Source of the DNA: Gemmiger formicilis
Lineage (GTDB): Bacteria; Bacillota; Clostridia; Oscillospirales; Ruminococcaceae
Length of the DNA stretch: 64,000 bases
Direction of reading: 5' to 3'
NCBI RefSeq assembly: GCF_016900095.1
Contig: NZ_JACJJP010000002.1
Coordinates: 124,001-188,000, forward strand
Under the pieces are notes generated by a model, which was not told the DNA's origin, did no database searches, and worked only from the letters and a program-made list of their open reading frames with translations. The position numbers were made by a program, and so were the translations under genes. This document shows, one piece after another, positions 14,535 to 23,494 of the stretch. Within the stretch, counting starts at the first letter, position 1, and each line of letters opens with the position of its first letter.

Positions 14535-15475
14535 GAAAAATCCTCCTGACGGTCAAGGACGGCTGCGCCGATGATGCCGGCGGCGTTGCCCAGGCTGGCC
14601 AGTTCCACTCTGGTGTTTCGGCGCGAATAACGGGAATAGATCAGGGGTGCCACCTTCCGGCGCAGGGGTTCCAGCAATTGGTCCCCGGCGCCGCTGAGCC
14701 CGCCGCCGATGCACAGCAGTTCGGGCTGCAGCAGGTTGATGACGTTGGCCACCCCCTCGGCCAGATCCGCCACAAAGGCGTCCAGCACCCGGGCGGCGGT
14801 CTCGTCCCCGGCCCGGGCGGCGGCAAACACCGCCCGGCCGTCGATGGGCCCCCGGGCCAGGGCGCTTTCGGGGGTATCGGCCAGGGCCTCCTCCGCCCGG
14901 CGGATCAGGGCGGTGGCGGAGGCGTAGGCCTCCAGACAGCCCCGCCGCCCGCAGGTGCAGGGACGCCCCCCGGTGTGGATGACCATGTGGCCCAGCTCCC
15001 CGGCGGCCGCGTTGCAGCCCTCCCACAACCGGCCGTTGAGGATGATCCCCCCGCCCACGCCGGTGCCCAGGGTCACGGCCACCATGCTGCGGGTGCCCTT
15101 GCCGCAGCCGGCCAGGTATTCGCCCCAGGCGGCGGCGCCGGCGTCGTTGGCGGCCAGCAGGGTGCAGGCAAACCGCTGGCGCAGCAGCCGCACAAAGGGG
15201 ACGTTGTCAAACCCGAAGTTGTTGGCATACTCCACCGTGCCTTCGGCCTGGTTCACGGTGCCCGGAATGCCGATGCCCGCGCAGCCCACGTCGGCTTCGG
15301 CCAGGCCGTTTTGCTCCAGCAGTTCCAGAGCCAGGTCGTGGATGTCGTCGGCCAGGCGCTCGGGGGTCTTGGGCAGGCCGGTGGGGCGGGATACCTGGCA
15401 CACCAGGTGCAGATCCCGGTCCACCAGCCCGGCGGCGATGTTGGTGCCGCCCAGATCGATGCCGATGTTGTACAT
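14531..15475 (-). CDS. ROK family sugar kinase (glucokinase-like)
   Basis: This 314-residue ROK protein transfers phosphate from ATP to a hexose. The N-terminal phosphate-binding loop is IGIDLGGTNIAAGLVD. The ROK zinc motif is intact in HTGGRPCTCGRRGCLEAYAS (CxCGxxGCxE). The catalytic and ATP-binding regions VGCAGIGIPG and VTLGTGVGGGI are also present. There is no N-terminal HTH, so it is a kinase and not a NagC/XylR repressor. ATG 15475 follows a strong GGGAGGAG; the extra N-terminal residues of the open frame to 15520 lack a start signal. It is co-transcribed with the isomerase gene and lies near the sugar ABC importer, suggesting import then phosphorylation. Confidence 0.9.
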   Translation of the reverse strand: MYNIGIDLGGTNIAAGLVDRDLHLVCQVSRPTGLPKTPERLADDIHDLALELLEQNGLAEADVGCAGIGIPGTVNQAEGTVEYANNFGFDNVPFVRLLRQRFACTLLAANDAGAAAWGEYLAGCGKGTRSMVAVTLGTGVGGGIILNGRLWEGCNAAAGELGHMVIHTGGRPCTCGRRGCLEAYASATALIRRAEEALADTPESALARGPIDGRAVFAAARAGDETAARVLDAFVADLAEGVANVINLLQPELLCIGGGLSGAGDQLLEPLRRKVAPLIYSRYSRRNTRVELASLGNAAGIIGAAVLDRQEDFS

Positions 15476-15640
15476 GAAACTCCTCCCGTTTGCGGGTTCG
15501 CCCCGGGGGCGGAGCCGCAAAATGTCATTATGTATATCATACCATCGAATCCCCCAAAAACCCAGCGATTTTTTCCATTTGGGGGGAATCGGATAGTATC
15601 ATTTTGATTTTTGGCGGGGCGCGGCAAGGAAAGCCCCAAA

Positions 15641-15678
15641 CCCAAACACCGGAATCCTACAGGATTCCGGTGTTTGGG
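15641..15678. terminator. 18-bp palindromic terminator
   Basis: CCCAAACACCGGAATCCT and AGGATTCCGGTGTTTGGG form a perfect 18-bp stem around two bases, 25 bases after the lipoprotein stop on the minus strand. The T-run is short (CTTTCC), so termination may be weak. Confidence 0.75.
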
Positions 15679-15703
15679 GTGCCGATTATGGGGTAAAAGG
15701 GGT

Positions 15704-16522
15704 TCAGCCCGCCACGGTCACGCTGGTGATGTGGGGGTTCACGCCCTCGTACCAGTACAGGAAGCCTTCCATGTCGATGGTCTGGCCCACCTGCAGGTTC
15801 TTGACGGCGGCATACACGTCGGTGGTGTTGTCGCACAGGTAGCTCTCGATGGTGAAGGTGTAGGTCTGGCCGTTGTAGGAGGCGTTGAAGTACAGGTCGT
15901 CACCATCGGTGCCGGAGCCGTCCCAGTTGTACAGGAAAGCGTACTCCTCGTCGGAACCTTCCAAGGTGGAGGGCTCCACAGTCAGGCCCTTGAAGCTGAC
16001 CAGCTCGTTCTGGTGGTCGATGAGTTCATCGGTGCCCAGCAGGTCGGTCACGTCCAGAGGCTCGGCCACAAAGGGCTCGGCGTCTTCCACGATCTCAAAG
16101 GTGCCGTCCATGATCTCGATTTCGCCGGACCACTCGCTCTTGTAGCCGGTGACGCGGATGCAGGTGCCCGGGGTCAGCTTGTCGTAATCTTCCTCGGAGC
16201 AGGCCATGTCGTACATGAAGTAGGCGCCGTCGGGGCTCTGGCCGTAGACGGTGGCCTTGTCCTCCCACCAGGACTGCTTGGCCTGGACGTAGGTCTCGAT
16301 GGTCACTTCGCTGTCCACATCGGCAGCCATGTACTCGTCATGGGTCAGCACGGTGCCGGCGGTGGCAGCGGCGGCCTCGGAGGTGGCGGCTTCCTCGGAA
16401 GAAGCGGAAGAAGCCTCGGATTCCGGCGCGGTGGATTCGGCGACGGAAGAGCTCTGGGCGGCGCAGGCGGTCATGGAAGCAACCATGCCGAAGGCCACCA
16501 GAAGGCTAAGAATCTTTTTCAT
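15704..16522 (-). CDS. Secreted lipoprotein with OB-like domain
   Basis: This 272-residue protein has a type II signal peptide: MKKILSLLVAFGMVASMTAC, with the lipobox MTAC making Cys20 the lipid-modified residue. Residues 23-55 are a low-complexity Ser/Ala/Glu spacer typical of wall-spanning lipoprotein linkers. The remainder alternates strands (TIETYVQAKQSWWEDKATVYG, CIRVTGYKSEWSGEIEIMDG, GQTIDMEGFLYWY) in a pattern like two OB-folds seen in many gut Ruminococcaceae lipoproteins. No enzyme motif is visible. It has its own promoter and terminator, between the ROK operon and the sugar ABC importer. Function unknown. Confidence 0.8.
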   Translation of the reverse strand: MKKILSLLVAFGMVASMTACAAQSSSVAESTAPESEASSASSEEAATSEAAAATAGTVLTHDEYMAADVDSEVTIETYVQAKQSWWEDKATVYGQSPDGAYFMYDMACSEEDYDKLTPGTCIRVTGYKSEWSGEIEIMDGTFEIVEDAEPFVAEPLDVTDLLGTDELIDHQNELVSFKGLTVEPSTLEGSDEEYAFLYNWDGSGTDGDDLYFNASYNGQTYTFTIESYLCDNTTDVYAAVKNLQVGQTIDMEGFLYWYEGVNPHITSVTVAG

Positions 16523-16578
16523 TTTTATTCCCTCCTAATGGTAGGCCGGGGCGTATCCCTCACGCCCCGGACAGTTCC

Positions 16579-16606
16579 ATTATAGCCCAAAGGCCCGAAA
16601 AATCAA
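16579..16606 (-). promoter_or_regulatory. Promoter of lipoprotein gene
   Basis: Minus strand TTGATT (16601-16606), 16-base spacer, TATAAT (16579-16584). The leader carries a CCGGGGCG/CGCCCCGG hairpin (16547-16570) and then AGGAGGG before the ATG. Confidence 0.7.
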
Positions 16607-16623
16607 CCGGTTGGCAAGTCTTG

Positions 16624-18240
16624 TCATCTTTTTGCCTCTTTTTGGCCGGCACGGCGGTCCCGCACCCTGCGCACAACCACACAGACAAGAATCCCCACCC
16701 AGGCCAGCACCAGGGCGCCCAGCAGGGCCAGGGCGGTGGGCGGCAGGGGCCCCAGGTCCTGCTTGCCGCCCATGGCGGAGGTCTGGTCCAGATGGTAGAG
16801 CGCCACCGTGTCGCTGTACAGGCTCTGGATGTAGGCGTCGTCCACCGTCTGGTTGCGGCGCACGCTCTTGGTCACGCTCTCAATCAGCGAGCCCGCCGCG
16901 TCCCGCAAGGAGGCGGACCCGTTGAACACCGGGGTCACAAAGGTGTTGTCCAGGTTGTCCAGCAGCAGCTGCACCGCCGCCAGCTTGACGGCGTAATGGG
17001 TGTCGTCGTCCTCCCCGGCCCGGGACAGATAGTCCTGGTAGGCCGGGTCGTTCTGGGCCTTGGTGGTCACCGGCACATAGCCTTCGGTCTCGGAGTAGGC
17101 AATCTGCACATCGTTGGTCAGCAAATACTGGGCAAACAGCCAGGAGGCCAGCACCTCCTGGGGGTCGTCCTTGTTGAAGATACACACCGACGGCCCCTGG
17201 GAGATCATCTGGGGGTGGTCGGGGTCAAACTGGGGCACCATGCGCACGGCGGTCTCAAAGTCCACCACCTCGTCCTGGGCAATGTCCATGAGGGGGGCGT
17301 TGCTGCCCATCCAGGTGGACCCGGCAGTGGAGTCCACCGCAAAGACGCACTGCCCGGCGTTGAGGAAGTTGGCCGGATACCCCGAAATCTTGAAGGTGGA
17401 GAAGGCGCCGTCCGCCGTGTACCCCGCAATGCCCTTCAGAAGGTCGGTGGTCACGTCGTTGAACAGCTCGATCTCCCCGCTCTGGGTGGAGTAGCCCGCC
17501 CCTTTCTGTTTGAGCATCTGGATCATCATGTTGTCGGTGGACTTGTACAGGAAGGGCACCATGACGTTCTGGCCGTTGAGGGCGTAGGTGCCGTCGGCGT
17601 TCTTCTTCGCCGCCGCCTCGGACACCTCCCACACAAAGTCCCAGGTCAGCACGTCGGGCAGGGTGTAGCCCAGGTCCTCCACAAAGGTCTTGTTCACATA
17701 GCAGGCCTCGGTGGAGCGCATGAAGGGCAGGGCGTAGCAGGTATCGCCCAGGTGGCATTCCTGCCAGAACTGGGGCACGATCTCGTCCTGGGTGGGGCCG
17801 TCGAACTTCAGCTCGCTGCCCCCCAGGCCGTAGGCCGGGTCGGCGGCCAGCTCATCCAGGGGCACCACCACGTTGTCGCCGGTGAGGTAGGTGGCGATGT
17901 GGTCGGGGTAGGTGATGCAGACATTGGGGGTGGTGCCGGTGGAAATGTTGGTGATCACGTCGTTGTAGATGTCCCCGTAGTCGGTGTACAGCCGCAGGGT
18001 CACGGTGATGTTGGGATACAGCGTCTGGAAATCCTCGATGGCCTTTTTGTAGATGTCGGTCTGGGTCTTGTTGGTGTCGTTCTTGGCCCAGAAGGTGATC
18101 TCGTAATTCTGGCTCTCGTCAAAGGACTCCGGCACCGTGAAGGCGGCCTGTTCCCGGCTGCCGTGGCAGCCTGCCAGCATCCCGGCGCAGAGCAGCCCGG
18201 CGCAGGCGACGGCCAGCGGGCGCAATATGCGATGGTTCAT
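16624..18240 (-). CDS. Sugar ABC transporter substrate-binding protein with C-terminal membrane anchor
   Basis: This 538-residue extracytoplasmic binding protein of the family 1 type (MalE/UgpB-like) captures a carbohydrate for the permeases encoded upstream. The signal peptide ends in LLCAGMLAGC, a lipobox with Cys25. Family features include NYEITFWAKNDTNK, ITVTLRLYTDYGDIYNDVIT, and the ligand-closing segment QGPSVCIFNKDDPQEVLASW. Unusually, the C-terminus adds a hydrophobic helix, LPPTALALLGALVLAWVGIL, then VCVVVRRVRDRRAGQKEAKR, so the protein could be anchored at both ends. It overlaps the permease stop by 4 bases, so ATG 18240 was chosen over the longer antisense-derived frame. It is the last gene of the operon. 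Confidence 0.88.
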   Translation of the reverse strand: MNHRILRPLAVACAGLLCAGMLAGCHGSREQAAFTVPESFDESQNYEITFWAKNDTNKTQTDIYKKAIEDFQTLYPNITVTLRLYTDYGDIYNDVITNISTGTTPNVCITYPDHIATYLTGDNVVVPLDELAADPAYGLGGSELKFDGPTQDEIVPQFWQECHLGDTCYALPFMRSTEACYVNKTFVEDLGYTLPDVLTWDFVWEVSEAAAKKNADGTYALNGQNVMVPFLYKSTDNMMIQMLKQKGAGYSTQSGEIELFNDVTTDLLKGIAGYTADGAFSTFKISGYPANFLNAGQCVFAVDSTAGSTWMGSNAPLMDIAQDEVVDFETAVRMVPQFDPDHPQMISQGPSVCIFNKDDPQEVLASWLFAQYLLTNDVQIAYSETEGYVPVTTKAQNDPAYQDYLSRAGEDDDTHYAVKLAAVQLLLDNLDNTFVTPVFNGSASLRDAAGSLIESVTKSVRRNQTVDDAYIQSLYSDTVALYHLDQTSAMGGKQDLGPLPPTALALLGALVLAWVGILVCVVVRRVRDRRAGQKEAKR

Positions 18241-19109
18241 CCTTTCAGCCCTCCTCTGGAAGCGCCTTCCATGATCTTGTTGCGGAAGGCCAGGAATAAC
18301 AGCACCAGCGGCACCGAGATGACCACCACGGCGGCCATCATGGCGGGGATGTTCTCCCGGCCGAAGCCCTCTTCCCGGATCTGCTGGATGCCGTTGGACA
18401 CCAGGAAGTAGGCCTGGTCGTCGGTGATCAGCCGGGGCCAGACGTAGGAGTTCCAGCACTCGATGAGTTTCAGGATGGTGATGGTGACGATGGTGGGGCG
18501 GCAGATGGGCACCATGACCTTCCACAGATATTTCAGGTCGGAGGTGCCGTCCACCTTGGCGGCCTTGTACAGCTCCTCGGGCACCTGCTCAAAGTTTTCC
18601 TTCAGCAGGTAGATGTAGAACACCGAGGTGATGGAGGGCAGAATCAACCCGGGAAAACTGTTGCGCATATCCAGGTTGGTGATGGTCACAAAGTTGGTGA
18701 TGACCACCAGTTCGTTGGGGATCATCATCATGGACAGAAACAGCCCGAACACCAGGTCCCGCCCCCGGAATCGCAGTCGGGCAAAGGCGTAGGCGGCCAG
18801 GGTGCTCACCACCACCATGACGGCGGTGGTGATGACCGCAAAGATCAGTGTGTTGAGCAGATACCCGCCCAAAGGCACGGCGGTGAAGGCCTGCTCATAG
18901 TTTTCCAGGGTGGGGGAGAGGGTGAAGAAGGCGGGCACATGCTCCGAGTTGTAGGCGCCGTAGCTTTTCAGGGAGGTGAGCACCATCCAGTAGAAGGGGA
19001 AGAGCACCACCACCGCCCAGACGCTCAGGGCCAGGTAGGTCAGGGCCTTTCCGACGCCGTTCTTGCGCCCGGCGGCTTTGCGGCGGGCCTCAAATTCCGT
19101 GTGGGTCAT
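18237..19109 (-). CDS. Carbohydrate ABC transporter permease, MalG type
   Basis: This 290-residue inner membrane permease has six TM helices. The cytoplasmic EAA loop, which docks on the ATPase, is PEELYKAAKVDGTSDLKYLW, near residues 175-195. The C-terminus (FLAFRNKIMEGASRGGLKG) ends as in MalG/UgpE proteins. It overlaps the upstream permease start region and the downstream binding protein by 4 bases each, giving translational coupling of all three. Confidence 0.93.
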   Translation of the reverse strand: MTHTEFEARRKAAGRKNGVGKALTYLALSVWAVVVLFPFYWMVLTSLKSYGAYNSEHVPAFFTLSPTLENYEQAFTAVPLGGYLLNTLIFAVITTAVMVVVSTLAAYAFARLRFRGRDLVFGLFLSMMMIPNELVVITNFVTITNLDMRNSFPGLILPSITSVFYIYLLKENFEQVPEELYKAAKVDGTSDLKYLWKVMVPICRPTIVTITILKLIECWNSYVWPRLITDDQAYFLVSNGIQQIREEGFGRENIPAMMAAVVVISVPLVLLFLAFRNKIMEGASRGGLKG

Positions 19110-20011
19110 TGGATGTGCACACCTCCTTCCGAAACGCGGCGGCTGATGAGCAGGTTGATGCAGGTGATGGTCAGCACGATGACAAACAGGATGATGGCCG
19201 CCGCCGACGCGTAGGAGGGGTAGCCGCCGCTGTCCCCGTAGAGCATGTCGTAGACGTAGCCCACAATGGTGTTCATGCCCGCGGCGTTCAGGTCGGTGCC
19301 GAAGAGGGCCACCGCGTCGCTGTAGGCCTTGAAGGCACCGATAAAGCCGGTGATGACCAGATACACCAGCATGGGGGAGATCATGGGCAGGGTGATGCGG
19401 AAGAAGATGCGGCGGCGGGAGGTACCATCCACCCGGGCGGCCTTGTAGTAGTCGGGGTTCACCGAGGCCAGCGCCCCGGTGAGCACCAGGATCTTGAAGG
19501 GCATGACCACCCAGATGGTGTAGAAGCAGAGCACGAACATCTTAGCCCAGTGGGGGCCGTTGATGAAGTCGATGGGCCCGGCGCCGAACCATTCCAGCAT
19601 CAGGTTCACCAGACCGTCGGTGTACTCGGTCTTCTGGAACAGGACCATGAACACCAGCCCCACGGCCAGGGTGTTGGTGACGTAGGGCAGAAAGTAGATG
19701 GTCTGGTAGAGGTTGCGCAGGGGTCTGATGGAGGCCAGCGCCGCCGAGATGGCCAGGGCCAGCCCGGTGGAGATGGGCACCGTGATGATGACCAGCACAA
19801 AGGTGTTCTGCACCGCCTGCAAAAAGTAGGGGTCGTGGAGGACGTAGGAATAGTTGTACAGCCCCACCCCCCAGTAGCTCTGGGAGGCAAAGTTGAAGCC
19901 TTCCTCAAAGGAATAGATCAGCACGTCGATGACCGGGTAGACCAGAAACACGGCCAGCAGCGCGGCGGCCGGCAGCAGATACAGCCAGGCCTTGCGGGAG
20001 TAGCGGTCCAT
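19106..20011 (-). CDS. Carbohydrate ABC transporter permease, MalF/UgpA type
   Basis: This 301-residue permease begins MDRYSRKAWLYLLPAAALLA and has six TM helices. The EAA loop is NPDYYKAARVDGTSRRRIFF near residues 190-209. It pairs with the MalG-type permease to form the membrane channel. It starts 15 bases after the ATPase gene and overlaps the next permease by 4 bases. Confidence 0.93.
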   Translation of the reverse strand: MDRYSRKAWLYLLPAAALLAVFLVYPVIDVLIYSFEEGFNFASQSYWGVGLYNYSYVLHDPYFLQAVQNTFVLVIITVPISTGLALAISAALASIRPLRNLYQTIYFLPYVTNTLAVGLVFMVLFQKTEYTDGLVNLMLEWFGAGPIDFINGPHWAKMFVLCFYTIWVVMPFKILVLTGALASVNPDYYKAARVDGTSRRRIFFRITLPMISPMLVYLVITGFIGAFKAYSDAVALFGTDLNAAGMNTIVGYVYDMLYGDSGGYPSYASAAAIILFVIVLTITCINLLISRRVSEGGVHIQ

Positions 20012-20025
20012 GGGTCGGCCCCCTT

Positions 20026-21147
20026 TCAGCGCCGGACGCCGGGCACGGCGAAGGGCAGGCGGCGCTCATCGGTCTTGGCAAACAGAAAGACCTTGTCCGG
20101 TTTCAGGGCAAAGCGGACGGTGGGGTCGGCGGCGTTGACCAGGTTCCGGGACGGGATGATGGCCCGGATCCGGTCCGCCTGGCAGGCGGGATGGGTGCAG
20201 ACGATGCTCACATCCCGGCCCAGGACCTCCACCCGGCTCAGGGCGCAGGCCACCGGGCCTGCGGCGTCAGGCACAAAGCCTTCGGGGCGCACGCCCGCCC
20301 ACACCGCCCCGTCGGGGGCGCCGGGCACGGCCAGCACCGGGGCGTCGGAACCGGTCAGGTACAGTTTGCCGTCCTTCACGCTGCCGTCAAAGACGTTGAT
20401 GGGCGGGGTGCCCAGGAACTTGGCCACAAACAGGTTGGCGGGGTCGTCGTACACCTGCTGGGGTTCCCCCTGCTGCATGAGCACCCCGTTTTTCATCACC
20501 ACAATGTGGTCGGAGATGCTCATGGCCTCCTCCTGGTCGTGGGTGACAAAGATGGTGGTGATGCCGGTGGCCCGCTGGATCTTGCAGATTTCCTCCCGGG
20601 TCTGCAGCCGCAGCCGGGCGTCCAGGTTGGACAAGGGCTCGTCCAGCAGCAGCACCCGGGGCGTCTTGACCAGGGCCCGGGCGATGGCCACCCGCTGCTG
20701 CTGGCCGCCGGACAGTTCCCGGGGCTTGCGGTCCAACAGGTCCTCGATCTGCACCAGCTTAGCGGTCTCCACCGCCCGGCGGCGCATCTCCGCCTTGGAA
20801 AGCTTCTTGTCCCCTTTCAGGTTTTCCAGCGGAAAGGTGATGTTCTGTAATACCGTCAGGTGGGGGTACAGGGCGTAGTTCTGGAACACCATGCCCACCC
20901 CCCGCAGCTCCGGCGGGGCGGCGGTGACATCCTCCTCCCCGAAAAAAATCTGCCCGGCGGTGGGGGTCTCCAGCCCGCAGATCATGTTCAAAGTGGTGCT
21001 TTTGCCGCAGCCGGAAGGCCCCAGCAGCCCCACCAGCTTGCCGTCCGGCACCGTAAAACTCAGCGAATCCACCGCCGTGACCTCGCCGGAACTCCCCTTG
21101 CTCCGGGCAGGGAACCGCTTGGTCAGGCCGATCAGTTTGATATTCAT
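20026..21147 (-). CDS. Sugar ABC transporter ATPase (MsmK/UgpC type)
   Basis: This 373-residue ATP-binding subunit energises sugar uptake. It has Walker A GLLGPSGCGKSTT, the Q-loop VGMVFQNYALYPHLT, signature LSGGQQQRVAIARAL, Walker B VLLLDEPLSNLDA, the H-loop FVTHDQEEA, and a C-terminal OB-type regulatory domain (TOBE, from about residue 240: VAKFLGTPPINVF ... AGVRPEGFVP). An open GTG at 21153 precedes ATG 21147; GGGGAG is 8 bases from the ATG, so that start was taken. Unlike many Clostridia that share one MsmK among several importers, here the ATPase is the first gene of its own operon. Confidence 0.92.
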   Translation of the reverse strand: MNIKLIGLTKRFPARSKGSSGEVTAVDSLSFTVPDGKLVGLLGPSGCGKSTTLNMICGLETPTAGQIFFGEEDVTAAPPELRGVGMVFQNYALYPHLTVLQNITFPLENLKGDKKLSKAEMRRRAVETAKLVQIEDLLDRKPRELSGGQQQRVAIARALVKTPRVLLLDEPLSNLDARLRLQTREEICKIQRATGITTIFVTHDQEEAMSISDHIVVMKNGVLMQQGEPQQVYDDPANLFVAKFLGTPPINVFDGSVKDGKLYLTGSDAPVLAVPGAPDGAVWAGVRPEGFVPDAAGPVACALSRVEVLGRDVSIVCTHPACQADRIRAIIPSRNLVNAADPTVRFALKPDKVFLFAKTDERRLPFAVPGVRR

Positions 21148-21181
21148 GCACACATCTCCCCAATGTCAGCAATATACAGCC

Positions 21182-21210
21182 ATTATAGCGCATTTGCCGG
21201 GGCATCACAA
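21182..21210 (-). promoter_or_regulatory. Promoter of sugar ABC importer operon
   Basis: Minus strand TTGTGA (21205-21210), exactly 17 bases, TATAAT (21182-21187), about 35 bases before the ATPase start. Confidence 0.8.
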
Positions 21211-21228
21211 GCGCGGCAAAGCCTTCCC

Positions 21229-21257
21229 TTGACAACCCCGGGCCGCCGCGCTAGGAT
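21229..21257 (+). promoter_or_regulatory. Promoter of MATE exporter gene
   Basis: TTGACA (21229-21234), 17-base spacer, TAGGAT (21252-21257). It diverges from the ABC importer promoter 20 bases away, so one regulator could control both. Confidence 0.75.
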
Positions 21258-21300
21258 TAAAGGCAGACTGTGTATATTTATAAAGGTGTGTGGTACAAAG

Positions 21301-22665
21301 GTGTATAAAAAATCTGTTTCCCTGACCGAGGGCAGTGTGGCCCGGGGAATGCTGGTGTTTGCGGTGCCCCTCTTTTTCAGTAACCTGTTCCAGCAGCTGT
21401 ACAACGCGGTGGACTCGCTGATCGTGGGCAACTTCCTGGGCGAGAACGCCCTGGCGGCGGTGGGCTCCTCCGGCAGCCTGATTTTTCTGCTCACCGGCTT
21501 CGTGAACGGGGTCAGCCTGGGCGCCGGAGTGCTGGTGGCCCGGTACTACGGCGCCAAGGACGAATCCGCCCTGCGCCGGGCGGTGCACACCACCGTGGCC
21601 CTGGGCCTGACGGCGGGGCTGGTGCTCACGGTGGTGGGCGTGCTGCTCACCCCCCAGATCCTTCGCTGGATGGGCACCCCCGCCGAGGTCATGCCCAACT
21701 CGGTGGCTTATTTCCGCATGTACTTCCTGGGCTCTTTGGCTGTGGTCATGTACAATGTGGGGGCCAGCATCCTGCAATCGGTGGGGGACAGCCGCAGCCC
21801 CATGTACTACCTGATCACCGCGTCGGTGCTCAACGTGATCCTGGACCTTTTCTTCATCGCCGGGCTGGGCATGGGGGTGGGGGCCGCCGCCCTGGCCACC
21901 ATCATTTCCCAGACGGTCAGCGCCGTGCTGGCCTTCCGCAAACTGAGCATGACCCAGGCCCCCTACGGGGTGCACTGGCGGGACGTGCGGTTCCACGGCC
22001 CCACCCTGCGGGCGGTGGTGGTGCAGGGGGTGCCTTCCGGGGTGCAGAACTCGGTCATCTCCCTGGCCAACGTCATTGTGCAGGCCAACATCAACTCCTT
22101 CGGCGCCCAGGCCATGGCCGGCTGCGGGGCCTACAGCAAGGTGGAAGGCTTTGCCTTCCTGCCCGTGACCTGCTTCGCCATGGCCCTGGCTACCTTCATC
22201 AGCCAGAACATCGGTGCCGGAAAGCTGGACCGGGTGCGCCACGGCATGCGCTTCGGCATTGTCACCTCCGCCCTGCTGGCCGAGGGCGTGGGCGTGGCCA
22301 TGTTCCTGCTGGCGCCCTGGCTCATCGGGGCCTTCAACTCCGAACCGGAAGTCATCGCTTTCGGGGTTCGCCAGGCCCGCACCGTATCCCTGTTCTACTG
22401 CGTGCTGGCCTTCAGCCACTGCTCCGCCGGCATCCTGCGGGGCCTGGGCCGGCCCATGGTGCCCATGATCGTCATGCTGATGGTGTGGTGTGCTTTCCGC
22501 ATTACCTACATCACCGTGACCCTGCGGTTCATTCCCCACATCGGGGTCATCTTCTGGGCCTATCCCATCACCTGGGTCATGACCACGGTGATTTTTGCCT
22601 GGTACCTGACCCACTGCCCCCTGCCCAGCCCCGGGGGCGGTGCACCGGGTCACCATGCCGCCTGA
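21301..22665 (+). CDS. MATE family efflux transporter
   Basis: This 454-residue, 12-TM multidrug and toxic compound extrusion protein exchanges Na+ or H+ for organic cations or metabolites. The start is typical: SLTEGSVARGMLVFAVPLFF followed by SNLFQQLYNAVDSLIVGNFL, and the second repeat shows the related PSGVQNSVISLANVIVQANI. GTG 21301 was chosen because it gives the usual N-terminal length; GTG 21286 is an alternative and AAAGGTG lies near it. Long upstream in-frame sequence is antisense to the ABC ATPase and is not coding. Substrate unknown. Confidence 0.9.
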   Translation: MYKKSVSLTEGSVARGMLVFAVPLFFSNLFQQLYNAVDSLIVGNFLGENALAAVGSSGSLIFLLTGFVNGVSLGAGVLVARYYGAKDESALRRAVHTTVALGLTAGLVLTVVGVLLTPQILRWMGTPAEVMPNSVAYFRMYFLGSLAVVMYNVGASILQSVGDSRSPMYYLITASVLNVILDLFFIAGLGMGVGAAALATIISQTVSAVLAFRKLSMTQAPYGVHWRDVRFHGPTLRAVVVQGVPSGVQNSVISLANVIVQANINSFGAQAMAGCGAYSKVEGFAFLPVTCFAMALATFISQNIGAGKLDRVRHGMRFGIVTSALLAEGVGVAMFLLAPWLIGAFNSEPEVIAFGVRQARTVSLFYCVLAFSHCSAGILRGLGRPMVPMIVMLMVWCAFRITYITVTLRFIPHIGVIFWAYPITWVMTTVIFAWYLTHCPLPSPGGGAPGHHAA

Positions 22666-22678
22666 ACCTGCCTTTTTT

Positions 22679-22705
22679 GCGCTCTGCCCGGCAGAGCGCT
22701 TTTTC
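22679..22705 (+). terminator. Terminator after MATE gene
   Basis: GCGCTCTGCC pairs with GGCAGAGCGC (22679-22699), followed by TTTTTCTTT. Confidence 0.9.
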
Positions 22706-22731
22706 TTTGCCCCTGCAAACAGGAACAGGAA

Positions 22732-22760
22732 TTGTAAAAGGCAGGTAAAGATGCTATAAT
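22732..22760 (+). promoter_or_regulatory. Promoter of DUF4956-CotH-VTC operon
   Basis: TTGTAA (22732-22737), 17-base spacer, TATAAT (22755-22760), 60 bases before the first start codon. Confidence 0.8.
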
Positions 22761-22819
22761 ACAACAAATTATGACACAACAGCGCGCAGAGTACGGCGCG
22801 GAAAAGGAGCTTTGACAAA

Positions 22820-23494
22820 ATGAGCAAACGGCAGATTCTGGAATACCTGCTGGAAACCAACACCAGCGTGTCGGTGCCGCAGATGTGCGTCTCCCTGCTG
22901 ATGGCCCTGGTGCTGGGCATTTTTATCTACATCATCTACCGCGCTACCTACCGCGGCACCCTGTATTCCAAGAATTTCAACCTCACCCTGATCCTGATCG
23001 TGCTGATCACCACCGTGGTCATGATGATCATCGGCACCAACCTGGCGCTGAGCCTGGGCATGGTGGGCAGCTTGTCCATCATCCGTTTCCGTACCGCCAT
23101 CAAGGAACCCCGGGACATCGCCTTCCTCTTCTGGGCGGTGAGCATCGGCCTGGCCTGCGGCAGCGAGTTCTACCTGGCCGGGGTGCTGGGCAGTGTGCTC
23201 ATCGGGGTGGTGCTGGCGGTGGCCAACCTGGACCTGTACGATTCGGTGAGCTTTCTCTTGGTGGTCCGCGGGCAGGAAGGCGCCCTGGACCTGGACGGGG
23301 TGCAGGCGGCCGTGAAGGCCAGAACCCGCACCGCCAAACTGCGCATGCGCAGCCGCAGCGCCGGCAGCGACGAGGTCACCTTTGAACTGCGGCTGAAAAG
23401 CAAGTACGAGCACGAGCTGGTGGAGGCGGTGCGCGCCTGCGCCGGTGTGGACAGCGTGAACCTGGTGAGCTACAGCGGGGAAAGCATCGGATGA
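22820..23494 (+). CDS. DUF4956 membrane protein
   Basis: This 224-residue protein has three to four TM helices in residues 20-145 and a cytosolic C-terminal ferredoxin-like domain of about 75 residues. The conserved family block is SLGMVGSLSIIRFRTAIKEP followed by RDIAFLFWAVSIGLACG. That resembles the membrane part of MgtC-like proteins, but DUF4956 has no assigned activity. It is the first gene of a tight operon: its stop overlaps the CotH gene start by 4 bases, and the third gene, a VTC domain, overlaps in the same way. Conserved linkage with VTC and CotH genes in Firmicutes suggests one complex at the membrane. AAAGGAG precedes ATG 22820. Confidence 0.85.
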   Translation: MSKRQILEYLLETNTSVSVPQMCVSLLMALVLGIFIYIIYRATYRGTLYSKNFNLTLILIVLITTVVMMIIGTNLALSLGMVGSLSIIRFRTAIKEPRDIAFLFWAVSIGLACGSEFYLAGVLGSVLIGVVLAVANLDLYDSVSFLLVVRGQEGALDLDGVQAAVKARTRTAKLRMRSRSAGSDEVTFELRLKSKYEHELVEAVRACAGVDSVNLVSYSGESIG

